A DNA stretch of 64,000 bases from Podospora pseudocomata (lineage: Eukaryota; Ascomycota; Sordariomycetes; Sordariales; Podosporaceae): assembly GCF_035222375.1 (NCBI RefSeq), contig NC_085891.1:2046001-2110000 (forward strand), in the 5' to 3' direction. Position 1 is the first letter of the stretch. Each line of letters begins with the position of its first letter. The notes under the pieces were generated by a model, which ran no database searches, was not told the DNA's origin, and worked only from the letters and a program-made list of their open reading frames with translations. Below are positions 33,861-45,818 of the stretch, piece after piece. Position numbers and translations under genes: made by a program.

Positions 33861-36800
33861 ATGGCACGTGTAAAGGGTTACAGCAATGAGCCTCTCAACT
33901 TCAAGGAGCTCGCCGGCAAGTGTTACATGGTTGCAGGGACAAGGCTGATGAAAGTAAACAATACACATGCTGACCATTGAAATGCAGCCCAGCTAGTCCA
34001 TTCAACAGCCACGCAGCGCAAAGAAGCTCTTGACAGTATGCGTCTCTCGCTCTGTCCTGCATTTATGTTTATGTATACTGATTACCCTGACATAGGTTTG
34101 TTGGAGTTTTTCAAGACGGCAGAGAAAGGGGGGCCTCAGAGTCAGAAAGTGTAGGTCCCATACCTCAATCCACAGCATACCACAACTAATACAAAATTAG
34201 TAGTCCCTTTGATGACAAGTCGTACCACTCCATCTACGAAGCCCTCTTCCGATGCACAGTCTTGGAAAAGGCAAGCTACTTCACTTCCAAGAAATCAGCC
34301 AGAGCCAGTGCTACTGCCAATGCCAGACTCGAAAAGTGCGCCGAGGTCCTCAAGCTGGCTGTCCGCCATGGAGCTTCACGGATCAAGCGCAAAACAGCCA
34401 GAGCCATCATCGACCACATCACACAGGTGCTCCAGGGACCCGATGATACCTACATCACACCTCTGCTCAAAGATTATGCCAAGGCTTTGTGCACATTCCT
34501 CCAGAACTCAGCCAATGTCGAAAATCTCTCCGCCTTTTCAGGTGAGAGCTGGGATACTTGTGTCGACTTTTGTGTCGAAGCTCTCTCTCGCTATCTCGAG
34601 GTAGGTGGAAATGATAGCGGCTCCCGCACCTCCCCGGCGCCAACTCTGAGAGCATCATCCGTCGGGCTTTCATCCCAGGGCGGAAACCAGATTGGTAGTC
34701 AGGTCGCTCTAGACTTTTTGTCATGCTTGAATTATCTGGTGGCTGCACCAAATGCACCGGTACTACGACGGGCAGGGGAAATATCCCGAATCATTCTTCA
34801 GATTCTGCAACTTCGCCAGATGAAAATAGGGGAGCTGCACAAAGTGGCCTTTTCTGCCCTCAACAGAATCTTTACTCGCACCCAGACCGACGACATTGCT
34901 CTTTCAAAGAGGCTTGTCATGACTCTGACCCCTTTGCTCTCTCATTGGTGGCAGCCGCGAGCCTTATCCCGGGACGCAATGCTGAATAGTATTCGCGATG
35001 AGATGCTCAAGACCATCTATGCTTCTCATCTTTATCTGGAGAGCATACTTCGGGAGTCGACAGACCAGTCTTTTCTTCAAGATGTGGAAGAACTTATGGA
35101 TGCTCTTTGGTCGGACTACTCGAGGAGAGAAGAACGCGCAAGGCTCCAGCTTGATGATATCACTTTTACTGGAATGCTCCTCCCATCCGATCATCCAACC
35201 ACTGGCGTCTTCAGCCTTCGTCCGTACAATACAGGAGGCGAGCAAAATTGGGCGCTTTTGGAGAATCTCGCCACCCTAGAGGCCATCTACGCCCGCAGCT
35301 CAAACAAGCCATTTTCGCAGCAAGAGCCCGAGAATGACCAGCCTCGCAAGAGGCGTCGAATGGTTAACACGCCAAACAGGCTCCATCAGAAACTCAATTC
35401 TCAGGATCCTGCAGTGCAGCTGACAGCATTACAACTCGTGCCTTTTCTGAGCCGCCAGAAGCTGCTTACTATCGAAGAAGCCACAGAGGCCATCACAGAC
35501 TTGTCGAAATATGTCACGGCGAAGCAAGGTGTCGTGGCATCGTGGGCGATGATCGCATGCTCCAGCCTCACCTCCCATGAAGTTTGTCGAGATGCCTCCC
35601 TGTCTCACACCTGGAAGCAGTTGTGGCAGCTTGGTGTGCGGTCTGTCAGCCTGGCACCAACCACACGTGCTGCCTCGATCTTCTTGGACTCCGTGATCAA
35701 AGCGTCCCTGATCCCAAGACATGAGTGGGCCGGTGATGTGAACCACATGATCATAACCGCCGATATCAGCGGCCCTGCGATCCTGGTTGACTCTTCTCTC
35801 AAGTTGATGCTGAGCCTCCTGCGTCTACGCAATACCATGTCACCCAATGCCAGCCAAGCTACGACCAGCCATGTCATCCGATGGGTTTTTGTCAAGTGGA
35901 ATCCAGCTGAACTGACCTATGCCTCACTTCATTCGGTACACACGGCTCCATTTGATCTGGCCAACCTCCTGAGAGGCTGCTTCGGGATGCCGGCTTTGAA
36001 GATGGGGGCTCCTCTCCGGCTCTTTGGGGGAGCGATTGTACAGTTCTGGAAGAAGCAAAGTCAAGCCTATCCGCTGATGCGGTATCTGCTGCTTCTTGAG
36101 GACGAAACAACATCAGCAACGACACTCATGGCTGAACCCGAGGATGTTATCCTGCCAGAGGAACAGCAAGAACAGACGGTCGACCCAACTGGGTCGCACA
36201 CCGCGAAGCGCCTTACCCTCGAGCTACTGTATCCTAAACTGGAAGAACTTCACCAGATCACCGAGTCGTGGCAGAAGCGCGGGTCGGATGGTGTTGCGCC
36301 AGTTGCGATATCTGCGGATCGGTTGCAGAGCATGATGCTTGCTTGTCTTGTTGGCGCCACCCTCCTTCCAGAACTAGTCAATCTCAACTCTTCCATGTCC
36401 AAAGATTTGGAGTCGACACTTTTTGAGGTCATTGACGGCGCCTTCCGAGTCATTCTCGCGGCTCCTCAAATCGATGAGTTCTTTGAGTTGGTGTTGACGA
36501 CGGTGGTCCCGTTTATCCCGCCCTTTGTGGAAAGCCAGGTGGCAGCGCTCAGGAAGGAACAGTCTCACTTGTTGAAGCTGTACTCGAAGCTGTCGATTGC
36601 TCTTCAGGAAAAGGCTCAAAAGGAGGCTTTTGGACGGAGCATGGATGCTATGGACATTGACGACGAGTTTGAGTCCCAGACGAGCCAGAGTTCGGCTGTG
36701 TCAAAGGGGAAAACGTTGGCGAGGAGGGATAGTCTTTTGTGTTGGACCCCTGAGGCGTTTTATCTCGAGACGACGCTGAGGGTGCATTACCTGGAGATTA

Positions 36801-39800
36801 TCAGGCAGGATGAGGGGGAACTGGGGCATGTACCAGAAGCGATGATGGAGCAACTGCTGAGTTTGGAAAAGGAGCAGCTGTTGACTTGTCGGGTGTTTAT
36901 GAAGGAGTTGTTTTCTTGTGGGTGGATGGCGAGGTTGAAGACTGTGGTGAGGGTGTTTGAGACGGTTGGGGGAATTATTTCGGAGGATGAGTTTTCGTGC
37001 TGTGAGGTGGCGCTTTGCACGTGCATTGATGTGATGGATGGGTTTATTTACTTTTGGACGGATCAGAAGTTGGAGGAGGCGATTGGGCGGATGGTGGGGG
37101 ATCTTTATCATTACCTTGTCAAGAGCTCGCTGCCGAACAACTCGATGAGTCCGGTTGTGCAGGGGGTGTTTAGTGGGCTGCTTTTTCATATACTGGAGGT
37201 GAGGTCGGGGTATGCGGGGGATCTGGGGTTGCCGAGCGCGAGGAGCACGTTGTTGGGGGTGTGTCAGGAGGGGGGGATGGAGGTAAAGTATGAGATTGGG
37301 AAGGGGTTGCCGGGGGTGTTTGGGTTGTATGTGCTTAAGACGCACGATGACATTTTCCTGGATGTGCTGGACAGCTTGCCTACCGATCCGTCGATGGAAG
37401 AGGGGATCGCGTATAGGTTGTTTGTGTTGGCGGAATTGGCGTGTAGGTGGCCGACGCTGTTGAGGAGGTGTATTTATCACATCTTTGAGACGCCGGGGAA
37501 GATTGTGAGGAGTGTGAGGTATGCGGGGTGGTGTTTGAGGAGGATATCGAAGGAGTTGAAGTTGAGCGGGCCGGAGGAGCTGTTTCGGCTGTTTGCGCCG
37601 CAGCTGCTTTATACGTGGTTGGATGAGAACTCGCTTGAGGATATCCCGTTTGAGATCTTTGGGTTCAAGAGCCTGCAGGATTTGCTGGCGGAGGGGCAGA
37701 CGGAGGCGACGGCGATTATGATTATGAGGGGGCAGGAGACTGAGGCGTTGGAGTTGGCCAAGATGCTGGGGTTGACGCTGCAGGAGCTGGTCAAAAGGAA
37801 CTTTACAAAGATCATTGCGTATTGCATCGCGCACGATGTCAGTGTGCAGAGGGGGGAAGGGCAGATCACGGGGGAGAAGAGGCTGATCAAGATTCTTATT
37901 AAGGAAGGGTTTCTGGAGCAGATTCACCTCAATTTTGCCGACATTATTGCAACGTGTTTTGAGACCTTCGACCAGGAGGATCCGATCGAGAAGGCGTTTA
38001 GACGGAATGAAGGGCTTGGGTATGCGGCGGATATTATTGAGATGATCAAGGAGTATGGCCATTTGCCTACGAAGCTTCCGCCGAATCAGCAACCGTGCTT
38101 TAGGGCGAAGTATCTCCCCATTGAGATGCTTCACCTTTTGAGCAGAACGCCGTATGAGTTGGATCAGATTTGGACGCCAGCGTTGGTGGTGTTTATTGCT
38201 CGGAAGCTCCTCAACACCATTCACCCGGCCCTTGGTCCTCTTCACGCCTGCTCGGTTCTGCGCAAGATCAGAGTGTTGATCTGCCTTGCTGGTCCTACAG
38301 CACTTACCGCCTACCCGTTGGAGATGCTCCTGCACTCCATCCGGGCCTTCGTCGTCGACCCCGAGTGCGCAGACGATGCGCTGGGCATCACGCAGTACCT
38401 CATCATCAAAGGCTCTGACCACCTCAGCAAAACCCCATCCTTCTTCGCGGGCTATGCGCTCTCGTCCCTGGCCGACCTGAGGGTATTTTTGGAATCCTCC
38501 CAGTCGAGCACAACTCAGGAGTCCCAGTTCCGAGCCACAAAGTCGAAAGCCCAGGTGTTTCATGATTGGTTTGGGAAGTATCTCAAGGGGTATGAGAGCA
38601 AGATTCTAAAGGAGAACCCCGAGCATCTCAAAGCTTTCAGGGCGATCACTCAGTCGGCGGCGGAGATCAGAGTCATGGGCAACGCAGAGAGGGGAACGAA
38701 TGAGAGTAACTTGCTCATGGAGATCCTGAAAGATTGGGACAGGGCTGAGAGCGAGGGTGATGAGTTGCTAAATGAACCTGCTCGTGGTGTTGCCTTGAGG
38801 ATGCTGTGTGGGCAGTTTGGGCCTGCGCCGAAGGAGAGGGGGTTGGATGTTATTGGGGAGGATGAGGAGGCTGTCAAGTATAAGGGGGTGGTTTGGAAGA
38901 GTTGTATGGAGGAGGGAGGGATGGGGTTGAGTGGCGAGTACTTGGCCTGGGCGGGGAGGGTGATTGGGCGTGGGTTTGCCGCTAGTGGGGAAGTTCCTGG
39001 GGGGCTGTTGAAGGAGAGCAGACTGGAGGAGTACAAGACGTTGAGTTGTAAAGCGGGTGGGAAAGAACTAGGGAGTTCAGAGGAGGGGTTGCTGAATCTG
39101 ATGGAGCAGTTGACTGTCAGCGGGGATTGTTTGACTGCTGGGCTGGCGGAGGCAGCGCTGAGGACTGTGTTCAGTGACGCGGCTGCTGATAACTTCCAGG
39201 AGCTTGTGGCAGCTTGCCAGCGGAGTTTGAGTGAAGCTCTGGCGGATAGTTTGGATTGGGAGCCGTTCCGGACGCCGCAGTCGGATCTGGTCAAGGTGGA
39301 GAAGGTAAGGGAGCAAGAGGTGTTTAGTGGGGCGAAGTTGGGAGAGGCGGACTGGGCGAGAAAGTTGACGACGTTGTTGGCGCAGGCGGTGCCGGATGAT
39401 GTTACGCTGAGAGTGCTGCCCCCGATATTGACCAAAGTCAAGGGGTTTGCGGAGCAGGCTTTTCCGTTTGTGGTGCACTTGGTGCTGAGCTATCAGCTGG
39501 ATAAACAGCAGGGTGTGAAGAGGCAGCTTTCGGAGGTGATGAAGGAATGGTTGAAGAACGAGGAGGGGGGGGCGAGGGAGAATGTGAAGTTGTTGCTCAA
39601 CACGATTCTGTACTTGAGGACGCAGCCACTTGCCGGGGAGGCTTCCATTGCAGATCGGGGGCATTGGTTGGAGGTTAATCTGACGAGTGCGGCTGCTGCT
39701 GCGACGAGGTGTGGAATGTTCAAGGTTGCGTTGCTGTTTGCGGAACTGGCTTCGAGCGAGGAGTCGAGGGCGTCGAGGAGGTCATCGGCGATTAGGGAGG

Positions 39801-42800
39801 TGGAGGATTCGAGCGAAATTTTGTTGGATATCTTTGAGAATATTGATGATCCGGATGCGTACTACGGGCTGGCACAGGATGCTTCGCTGAGTACGGTGTT
39901 GGCCAGGTTGGAGTATGAGAATGACGGTGGGAAGAGTCTTGCTTTCAGGGGGGCGCAGTATGACAGTCATTTGAGGAGTCGAGATGCTGCCTCGAAACAG
40001 GATGGGCAGGCGCTTATCAAGGCGTTGAGTAGTTTGGGTCTGGCCGGGTTGTCGAACTCGTTGTTGCAGACGCAGCAGAGTCTGGATGAGTCTTCTAACT
40101 CGCTGGATAGCACTTTTACGACGGCGAGGAGGCTGGAAATCTGGAATTTGCCGGCACCGGCGACAAATGATAATTGGGCGGTGACGGTGTATAGAGCGTA
40201 TCAGAGTATGCACCAGGCTTCGGATATTGAGGCTGTCAGGGGTGTTGTTCATGATGGGCTTCGGGGGACCATCAAGCACTTGACCAGCAAGAGTCTCAAT
40301 ACGACGAGCATGAGGCACCAGCTGGGTGTGCTGGCTGCTTTGGCGGAACTAGATGATGTTCTCAGTATCACTGACCCGGCTGAGATGAAGAGGGGACTTC
40401 AGATGTTTGAGACGAGGTCGAAGTGGATGATGAGCGGACGGTATGAGGACGTCAGTCAGATCCTGTCTTGTCGGGAGACGACATTGAGTATGTGGAGCCA
40501 GCATCACAAACTGAGAGCGGCAACTATCCCACCAGCAGATGCCCGGTTTGCTCAGATTAAAGGACTGCTGCTGTCATCTGATATCTTCCGTTTCCACCGA
40601 CAGCACCAAGAGACGTTGAATTTGTCAACCACACTCACCGATCTGATCCAGCCAAGCGAGGCTATGGGGCTCAATGTGGATGCAGCTATTCGGATGGAGG
40701 CGGCGAATTCACTGTGGGATCAGGGGGAGATGATTTCTTCCATTAGGATGCTGCAAGCTATTGACAAGGACTCGTCGTTGAAGAAGCAGACGATTCCTGT
40801 CAGTCGATCGGATTTGTTGGCCAAGATTGGGTTCCAGGTCTCGGTTGCTAGACTGGAGAGCCCGGATAGCACACAGAAGAAGTATCTTGAGCCGGCGCTG
40901 AAGGAGCTCAGGGGCAAGAATGAAGGCAAGGAGGCTGGACAGGTGTTTCACCAGTTTGCCATGTTTTGTGATGAGCAGCTCCAGAACCCGGATAGTTTGG
41001 AGGATTTGGCACGGCTGCAGAACCTCAAAAAGGGCAAGAGTGATGAGGTTGAGCAGCTGAAGCAGTTGATTTCAAGCTCGAGGGACTCGCAGACGAAGAG
41101 CAGGTACTCGAGTCACTTGGCGAAGGCTCGGCAGTGGCTCGATTTGGATCAGCAGGAGTTGAGAAGGGTTGAGCAGTCGAGGACTGAGTTTGTGAAGCTC
41201 AGTTTGGAGAACTATCTGCTATCTTTGGCCGCTTCGGATGAGCATAACAACGATGCGCTGCGGTTTACGGCTCTTTGGCTGGAGAGGTCGGAGGAGGATG
41301 CTACCAATGAGGCGGTCAAGAGGTACATTGGCAAGGTCCCGACTCGAAAGTTTGCGCCGTTGATGAACCAGCTTTCGTCTCGGGTACAGGATCAGAAGAC
41401 TCTCTTCCAGAATGTGCTTATTGATCTCATTTATCGGATCTGTGTTGATCATCCCTATCACGGGATGTATCAGATCTGGTCTGGGGCGAGGACAAAGGTC
41501 AATAAGGACGACGATGTTGCGGTTTCCCGGCAAAAGGCGACGGATAGAGTTGCTAAGGCACTTACCAGGGCCGAGGCGGTGTCTGCCATCTGGCCGGCGA
41601 TTGACCAGACAAGCAGGGTGTACCATATGCTCGCCATGGATCGGGACACGAACAGGTTCAAGCAAGGTTCCAAAATTGCCATCAAGGACTCTCAGCATGG
41701 GCCCAGCTTCCTCACGACGTTGTCAAAGTATAAGATTCCGCCGCCGACCATGCAGATGGAGCTGTCGCCTACGTGTGATTACAGCCATATCCCGATGATT
41801 GTCAAGTTTGATCCTTATATGGCTATTGCTTCTGGTGTGAGCGCGCCAAAGATTCTGACGGCGATTGGGTCGGATGGGAGACGGTACAAACAATTGGTCA
41901 AGGGGGGTAATGATGACTTGCGTCAGGATGCTATCATGGAGCAGGTTTTTGCTGCCGTGTCGGAGTTACTTAAACTTCATCGTACCACCCGCCAACGAAA
42001 CCTGGGCATCAGGACGTACAAGGTTTTGCCGCTGACGTCCAGTTCGGGGTTGATTGAGTTTGTCTCGAATACTATACCTCTGCATGAGTATCTCATGCCC
42101 GCTCACGAGAAGTACCACCCCAAGGACCTCAAGGGGTCGCAATGCAGGAAGGAGATCTCGACGGCGCAGACAAAAACTACTGAGCACAGGATTGCGGTTT
42201 ACCGCAGGGTCACGGAGAAGTTCCACCCGGTGATGAGGTACTTTTTTATCGAGTATTTCCCCGACCCTGACGAGTGGTTCCACAAGCGCACCGCCTATAC
42301 GAGAACCACGGCGGCGATTTCCATGCTGGGCCATGTGCTGGGGTTGGGTGACAGACATGGGCACAACATCCTCCTCGACACTAAGACTGGCGAGGTAGTC
42401 CACATTGATCTGGGCGTGGCGTTTGAAATGGGAAGAGTCCTGCCAGTCCCGGAACTGGTGCCGTTTAGGTTGACGAGGGACATTGTCGACGGGATGGGAA
42501 TTACCAAGACCGAGGGTGTGTTTAGGAGGTGCTGCGAGTTTACGCTTGATGCGCTGAGGGAGGAGGCGGGGAGTATACAGACTGTTTTGGACTCGCTGAG
42601 GTTCGACACGTTGTATCAGTGGAGCATTAGCCCGGTGAGGATGGCCAAGCTGCAGCAGAATGCGAGGGAGGAGGAGGATGGGGAGAATGAGGAGAACGAG
42701 GAGGCGGGGGGGGAGAAGAAGGGGGTCAAGGGGAACGTGAACGAGCCCAGCGAGGCGGATAGGGCGATTGAGGTTGTCAAGAAGAAGCTGAGCAAGACGT

Positions 42801-42895
42801 TGAGCGTGATGGCGACGGTGAATGATTTGATTGAGAAGGCGGGGAGTGTGGGGAATTTGGCGGTTTTGTATTCGGGGTGGGCTGCTTATGCTTGA
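33861..42895 (+). CDS. tel1: Tel1 (ATM) phosphatidylinositol-3-kinase-related protein kinase
   Basis: Nuclear Ser/Thr kinase that senses double-strand breaks (with Mre11-Rad50-Xrs2/Nbs1) and maintains telomeres; 2950 residues. Exons: 33861-33915, 33988-34035, 34096-34150 and 34201-42895. The first intron fits only as GC-AG (donor GCAAGT); it yields NFKELAAQLVHSTATQRKEA, which resembles the Tel1/ATM N-terminal (TAN) motif. HEAT-like helices fill most of the protein, followed by FAT, then the kinase domain at about 2580-2870: ILTAIGSDGRRYKQLVKGG (P-loop side), NDDLRQD, GLGDRHGHNILLD (catalytic loop) and VHIDLGVAFE (activation loop with the metal-binding Asp). The C-terminus, DLIEKAGSVGNLAVLYSGW, is the FATC domain. 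All catalytic residues are kept. Confidence 0.95.
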
Positions 42896-43359
42896 AAAAC
42901 ATATGAAAATGAAAATAAGGGGCATCTTGGTGGATTTTATGGATTGATATTTTGGGCTTGGTATGAGGCGCAAATGATTAGGATGATGTACCTATGTAAT
43001 GAGAATGCAGACACGGCCAAAGATGAATAAAGCTGTGGTAATTATCTTGATATTTTTGCTGTTTGCTTTCGAAGGCATGGTGACTCTCGAATGATAGAGG
43101 TCAACCGCCTACACTAGACTGTATGAAAGTTATCCGAAGAACGAATTTGCACCCGAAGTATGTAAAACATCCCTATCCACTCGTGTCTCACTTCCAAATC
43201 ACCGCGATGATCCACCTATTATCACTTCTGCAGCTATATCTCAAGCCAACCGATAAAAAGATCCACAACATCTCAGCCATTGTCACTTTCGCAACTATCA
43301 CCAAGCATGTCCTTCCCACCAGATCATCTCCAACAACACACCGCACTTCCCCCCTCCTC
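42896..43359. other. Intergenic between convergent genes
   Basis: 464 bp with the 3' ends of tel1 and aos1; AT-rich just after tel1. No gene seen. Confidence 0.4.
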
Positions 43360-43402
43360 TCAATCCAAATCAATAACCTTCTCACTCCCCATCTGCTGCT
43401 GC

Positions 43403-43459
<57 letters not shown>

Positions 43460-44727
43460 CCCCCACTAATAGGCAACAACCCCCTCCCCAACTCCCCCTC
43501 GGTCGGGTGCAACGCATACACCCCCGCCTCCGACCTCTCCCCATCAAACACCACAAAGTTCTGAATCGGCTGCTGCGTCCTCCCAAGCACATTAATCACA
43601 TCCTGCGCCAGCTGCCCCCCCAACACCGCCGCCACAGGCGAGACCTCCCCCCCAATATTCTGCAAAAACGCCCTCAACGTCTCGCTCCTCAGCGTCTCAG
43701 CCGGCAGCCCAAGCGCCTTGTGCTGCTCCCCGCACAAAATCGTAAACTGCGCCAGTTGCGCCTTATCATTCGGGTTGGGCCGAATGCCAAACTGCGATTC
43801 AAACTCCCAGAGCCCTCGTAGACAAGACAAAATAGGGGTGACCACTTTTTTGCGGCGGGGGGATTTGAGAATTTCCGCTGGGAGGGGGGAGGAACTAGCC
43901 AGTAGCCATGTTGAAAAGAGTTCTCGTTTTGTGACGTTTTCGACTTTAGGGTCGTTGGGGTCGGGGCTGGAGGAGATGATTGATCTTGTGGGGGATTCCG
44001 GTCCTACCACGGTGGGGACGTTGGAGATGGATCTTGAGATGATGAAGTCGTGCTCGATGAGGTCCGAGAACAAGAACCCGTACATCCCGTGAGAGCCGGC
44101 CGCGTAGAATTTGCGGTTGTTGAGGCGGGTGGCTGTGTTGATTAGGTTTAGGGTGGGAGCGTCGAGGTCGGTGGCGATGATGATGTCAAAGGCGGAGAAG
44201 TAGGAAGGGGGTTTGAGGCGGATGTCGAGGGTGTCGATGTTAATACTAACGCGGGGGTTAAGGCGTTGAATGTTGGTTGAGGCGGCGATGGCGCGGTTGG
44301 TGCCGACTGGGGAGCGGTCAGAGGGGAGGAAGAATTGGGAGGTGAGGTCGGAGGGTAAGACGGGGGAGTGGTCGCAGAGGGTCAGGGAGTTGATGCCGGC
44401 TAGGACGAGGTTTTTGGCGATTTCGTTGGCGAGGGCTTTCATTGTTATGAGGAGGATGTTGGCGTTGCGGATGGATTCTTGGGCTTTGAGACCCCAGAGG
44501 CGGATTTGTCGGTCGTAGAGGGCGATTTCATCTGGGATGGGGGTTAGTAACTGTAAGATGTGATGAGAGAGAGGTGAGAACTTACCTGCGCTGATGCCAT
44601 TTGATATGGTCGAGGTGGGTGCTGGAACAGATCCATTGGTGTTCTCTTGCATCACAGGAACTGTGAGACTCTGGGTGTTCCCAGTGCCATTGGGGTTGCC
44701 GGCTGGTTCGGAGGTTGGAGCCTCCAT
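43360..44727 (-). CDS. aos1: SUMO-activating enzyme subunit Aos1 (SAE1), with polyQ tail
   Basis: One half of the SUMO E1 (Aos1-Uba2), which adenylates SUMO in the nucleus; 437 residues. Exons 44586-44727 and 43360-44531; the intron 44532-44585 joins as ISADEIALYDRQIRLWGLKA, the family hallmark. The Rossmann-like ThiF/E1 fold runs through NILLITMKALANEIAKNLVL, SLTLCDHSPV and DIIIATDLDAPT. The Uba2-facing C-terminal part ends with VAAVLGGQLAQDVINVLG. After the conserved fold there is a Gly-rich linker, 22 consecutive Gln codons (CAG/CAA mixed), then MGSEKVIDLD and stop. VIDL is the core of a SUMO-interaction motif. The polyQ tail is not part of the known enzyme core. Start ATG 44727; the first 45 residues are Ser/Thr/Asn-rich and may be variable. 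Confidence 0.92.
43393..43458 (-). repeat. CAG/CAA trinucleotide tract coding 22 glutamines in aos1
   Basis: Twenty-two Gln codons in a row in the aos1 frame, read on the minus strand. Mostly alternating CAA and CAG, with a pure CAG run at the 3' end of the tract. Likely length-variable between strains. Confidence 0.97.
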
Positions 44728-45818
44728 CGTGGCCAGTCCTCAAGTGAGTTTCTCGAGCTCGTCGAGTCGATAATTGAGGTTGGAGATGATGGTGCAAGAG
44801 AAGAGTCGAAATGAGAAGCTGCAGAGAATCAAGGAAAGTCTGGAGTAAAAAACCCCAACGCCAGCTCCAAGCCAAAGGAATAACGATCGACCACTCCTGA
44901 GAGAGTGAGAGAGGTGTTGGTGTGTGTGTCTGTGTGTGAGGTTGAACGTGACAGTTCGCGTGGCTGCAGGTTGTGTTGATCACTCCAGGCAAACGGTGCA
45001 GCCTTGTGGACCAACCAGAGACGGAAGGAGGGAAGGGGTTCCTGATAAGCTCGGGCTCCCGTTTCTTGTGATTATCTTGCTCTTGTTTCTTGTTTCTTGT
45101 TTCTTGTTTCCCTGTGTCGCCAATTTGCAAAGTGTTTCTCGTCTGTACTGCCGTCTTCCGTAATCCCTAGTCAAGAGATGGTTCTAACGATGTTCCCGGG
45201 ATTCATGGGGACGATGCACGGCTGCGATGCCAGTGTGGCTTGGCGTGACGCGGGTTTAATAAGTACTTTTGTGCCCATACAAAGAAGTGTGACGTTGCAG
45301 GTACATGCTACCAATTAGCCATACATTCTCTCAAACCCCGCCATTTTGAACTGGACAAGCTAAAGAAGTGAACGGGCCCTTTGCTGTCGCCTCCCACCAA
45401 AAAGGCCCCAAGATGCCCGTTTCCTGACGTCCACACAGCATCCACTGCACTTCTTCTGCGCTTCATGTGTCCACTTGACCCTGCGGATTGAACCTCTTAC
45501 TCTTTTGCTCCTTTTCTCTCTGCAACAACCCAGCTCGACTCTCTTCTGCTGTTTTCATACCAAGGCCGACCCTCGACTCTCTACTGCTGCTGTTTTCATA
45601 GCGTGCTTTGCGACAGTCATATCACGCTTCTCGCTGCGGTCATCAGTGCCTGTGCCTTTGTCGCTTTTCATGGTGAGTGTTGCCTCCAACATAACCCCCC
45701 ACCAAGTCACCCTCGTCCCTCCTGGCCCTCTGTTTGGGCGCCCGGCCGCCTGCTTGATTGCCTGGGAGCCTGCATATCCAAAACTGCCCAACAGCCTTGT
45801 TCGAGTCTTTCAGGGCAG
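44728..45818. promoter_or_regulatory. Divergent promoter, with a 5'-UTR intron on the right
   Basis: 1.09 kb between the divergent starts of aos1 and the next gene. It contains a tandem heptamer TTTCTTG (about four copies, 45085-45108). On the plus strand a good GTGAGT donor at 45673 and a TTTCAG acceptor ending at 45813 define a probable 141-nt intron that ends 5 nt before the next gene's start codon. Confidence 0.5.

Noticed and set aside
36701-38563. 620-codon open frame antisense to tel1
   Set aside because: It mirrors a strongly conserved tel1 segment, is rich in Arg/Pro/His/Gln as expected of an antisense shadow of biased codons, and has no domain.
41966-42973. 335-codon open frame antisense to the tel1 kinase domain
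   Set aside because: Same reason: shadow of biased codon use over a certain coding region.
26220-44727. SUMO gene cluster (STUbL-like RING and Aos1 within 18 kb)
   Set aside because: The two are separated by nup192 and tel1 and lie on opposite strands. Neighbourhood is most simply chance.
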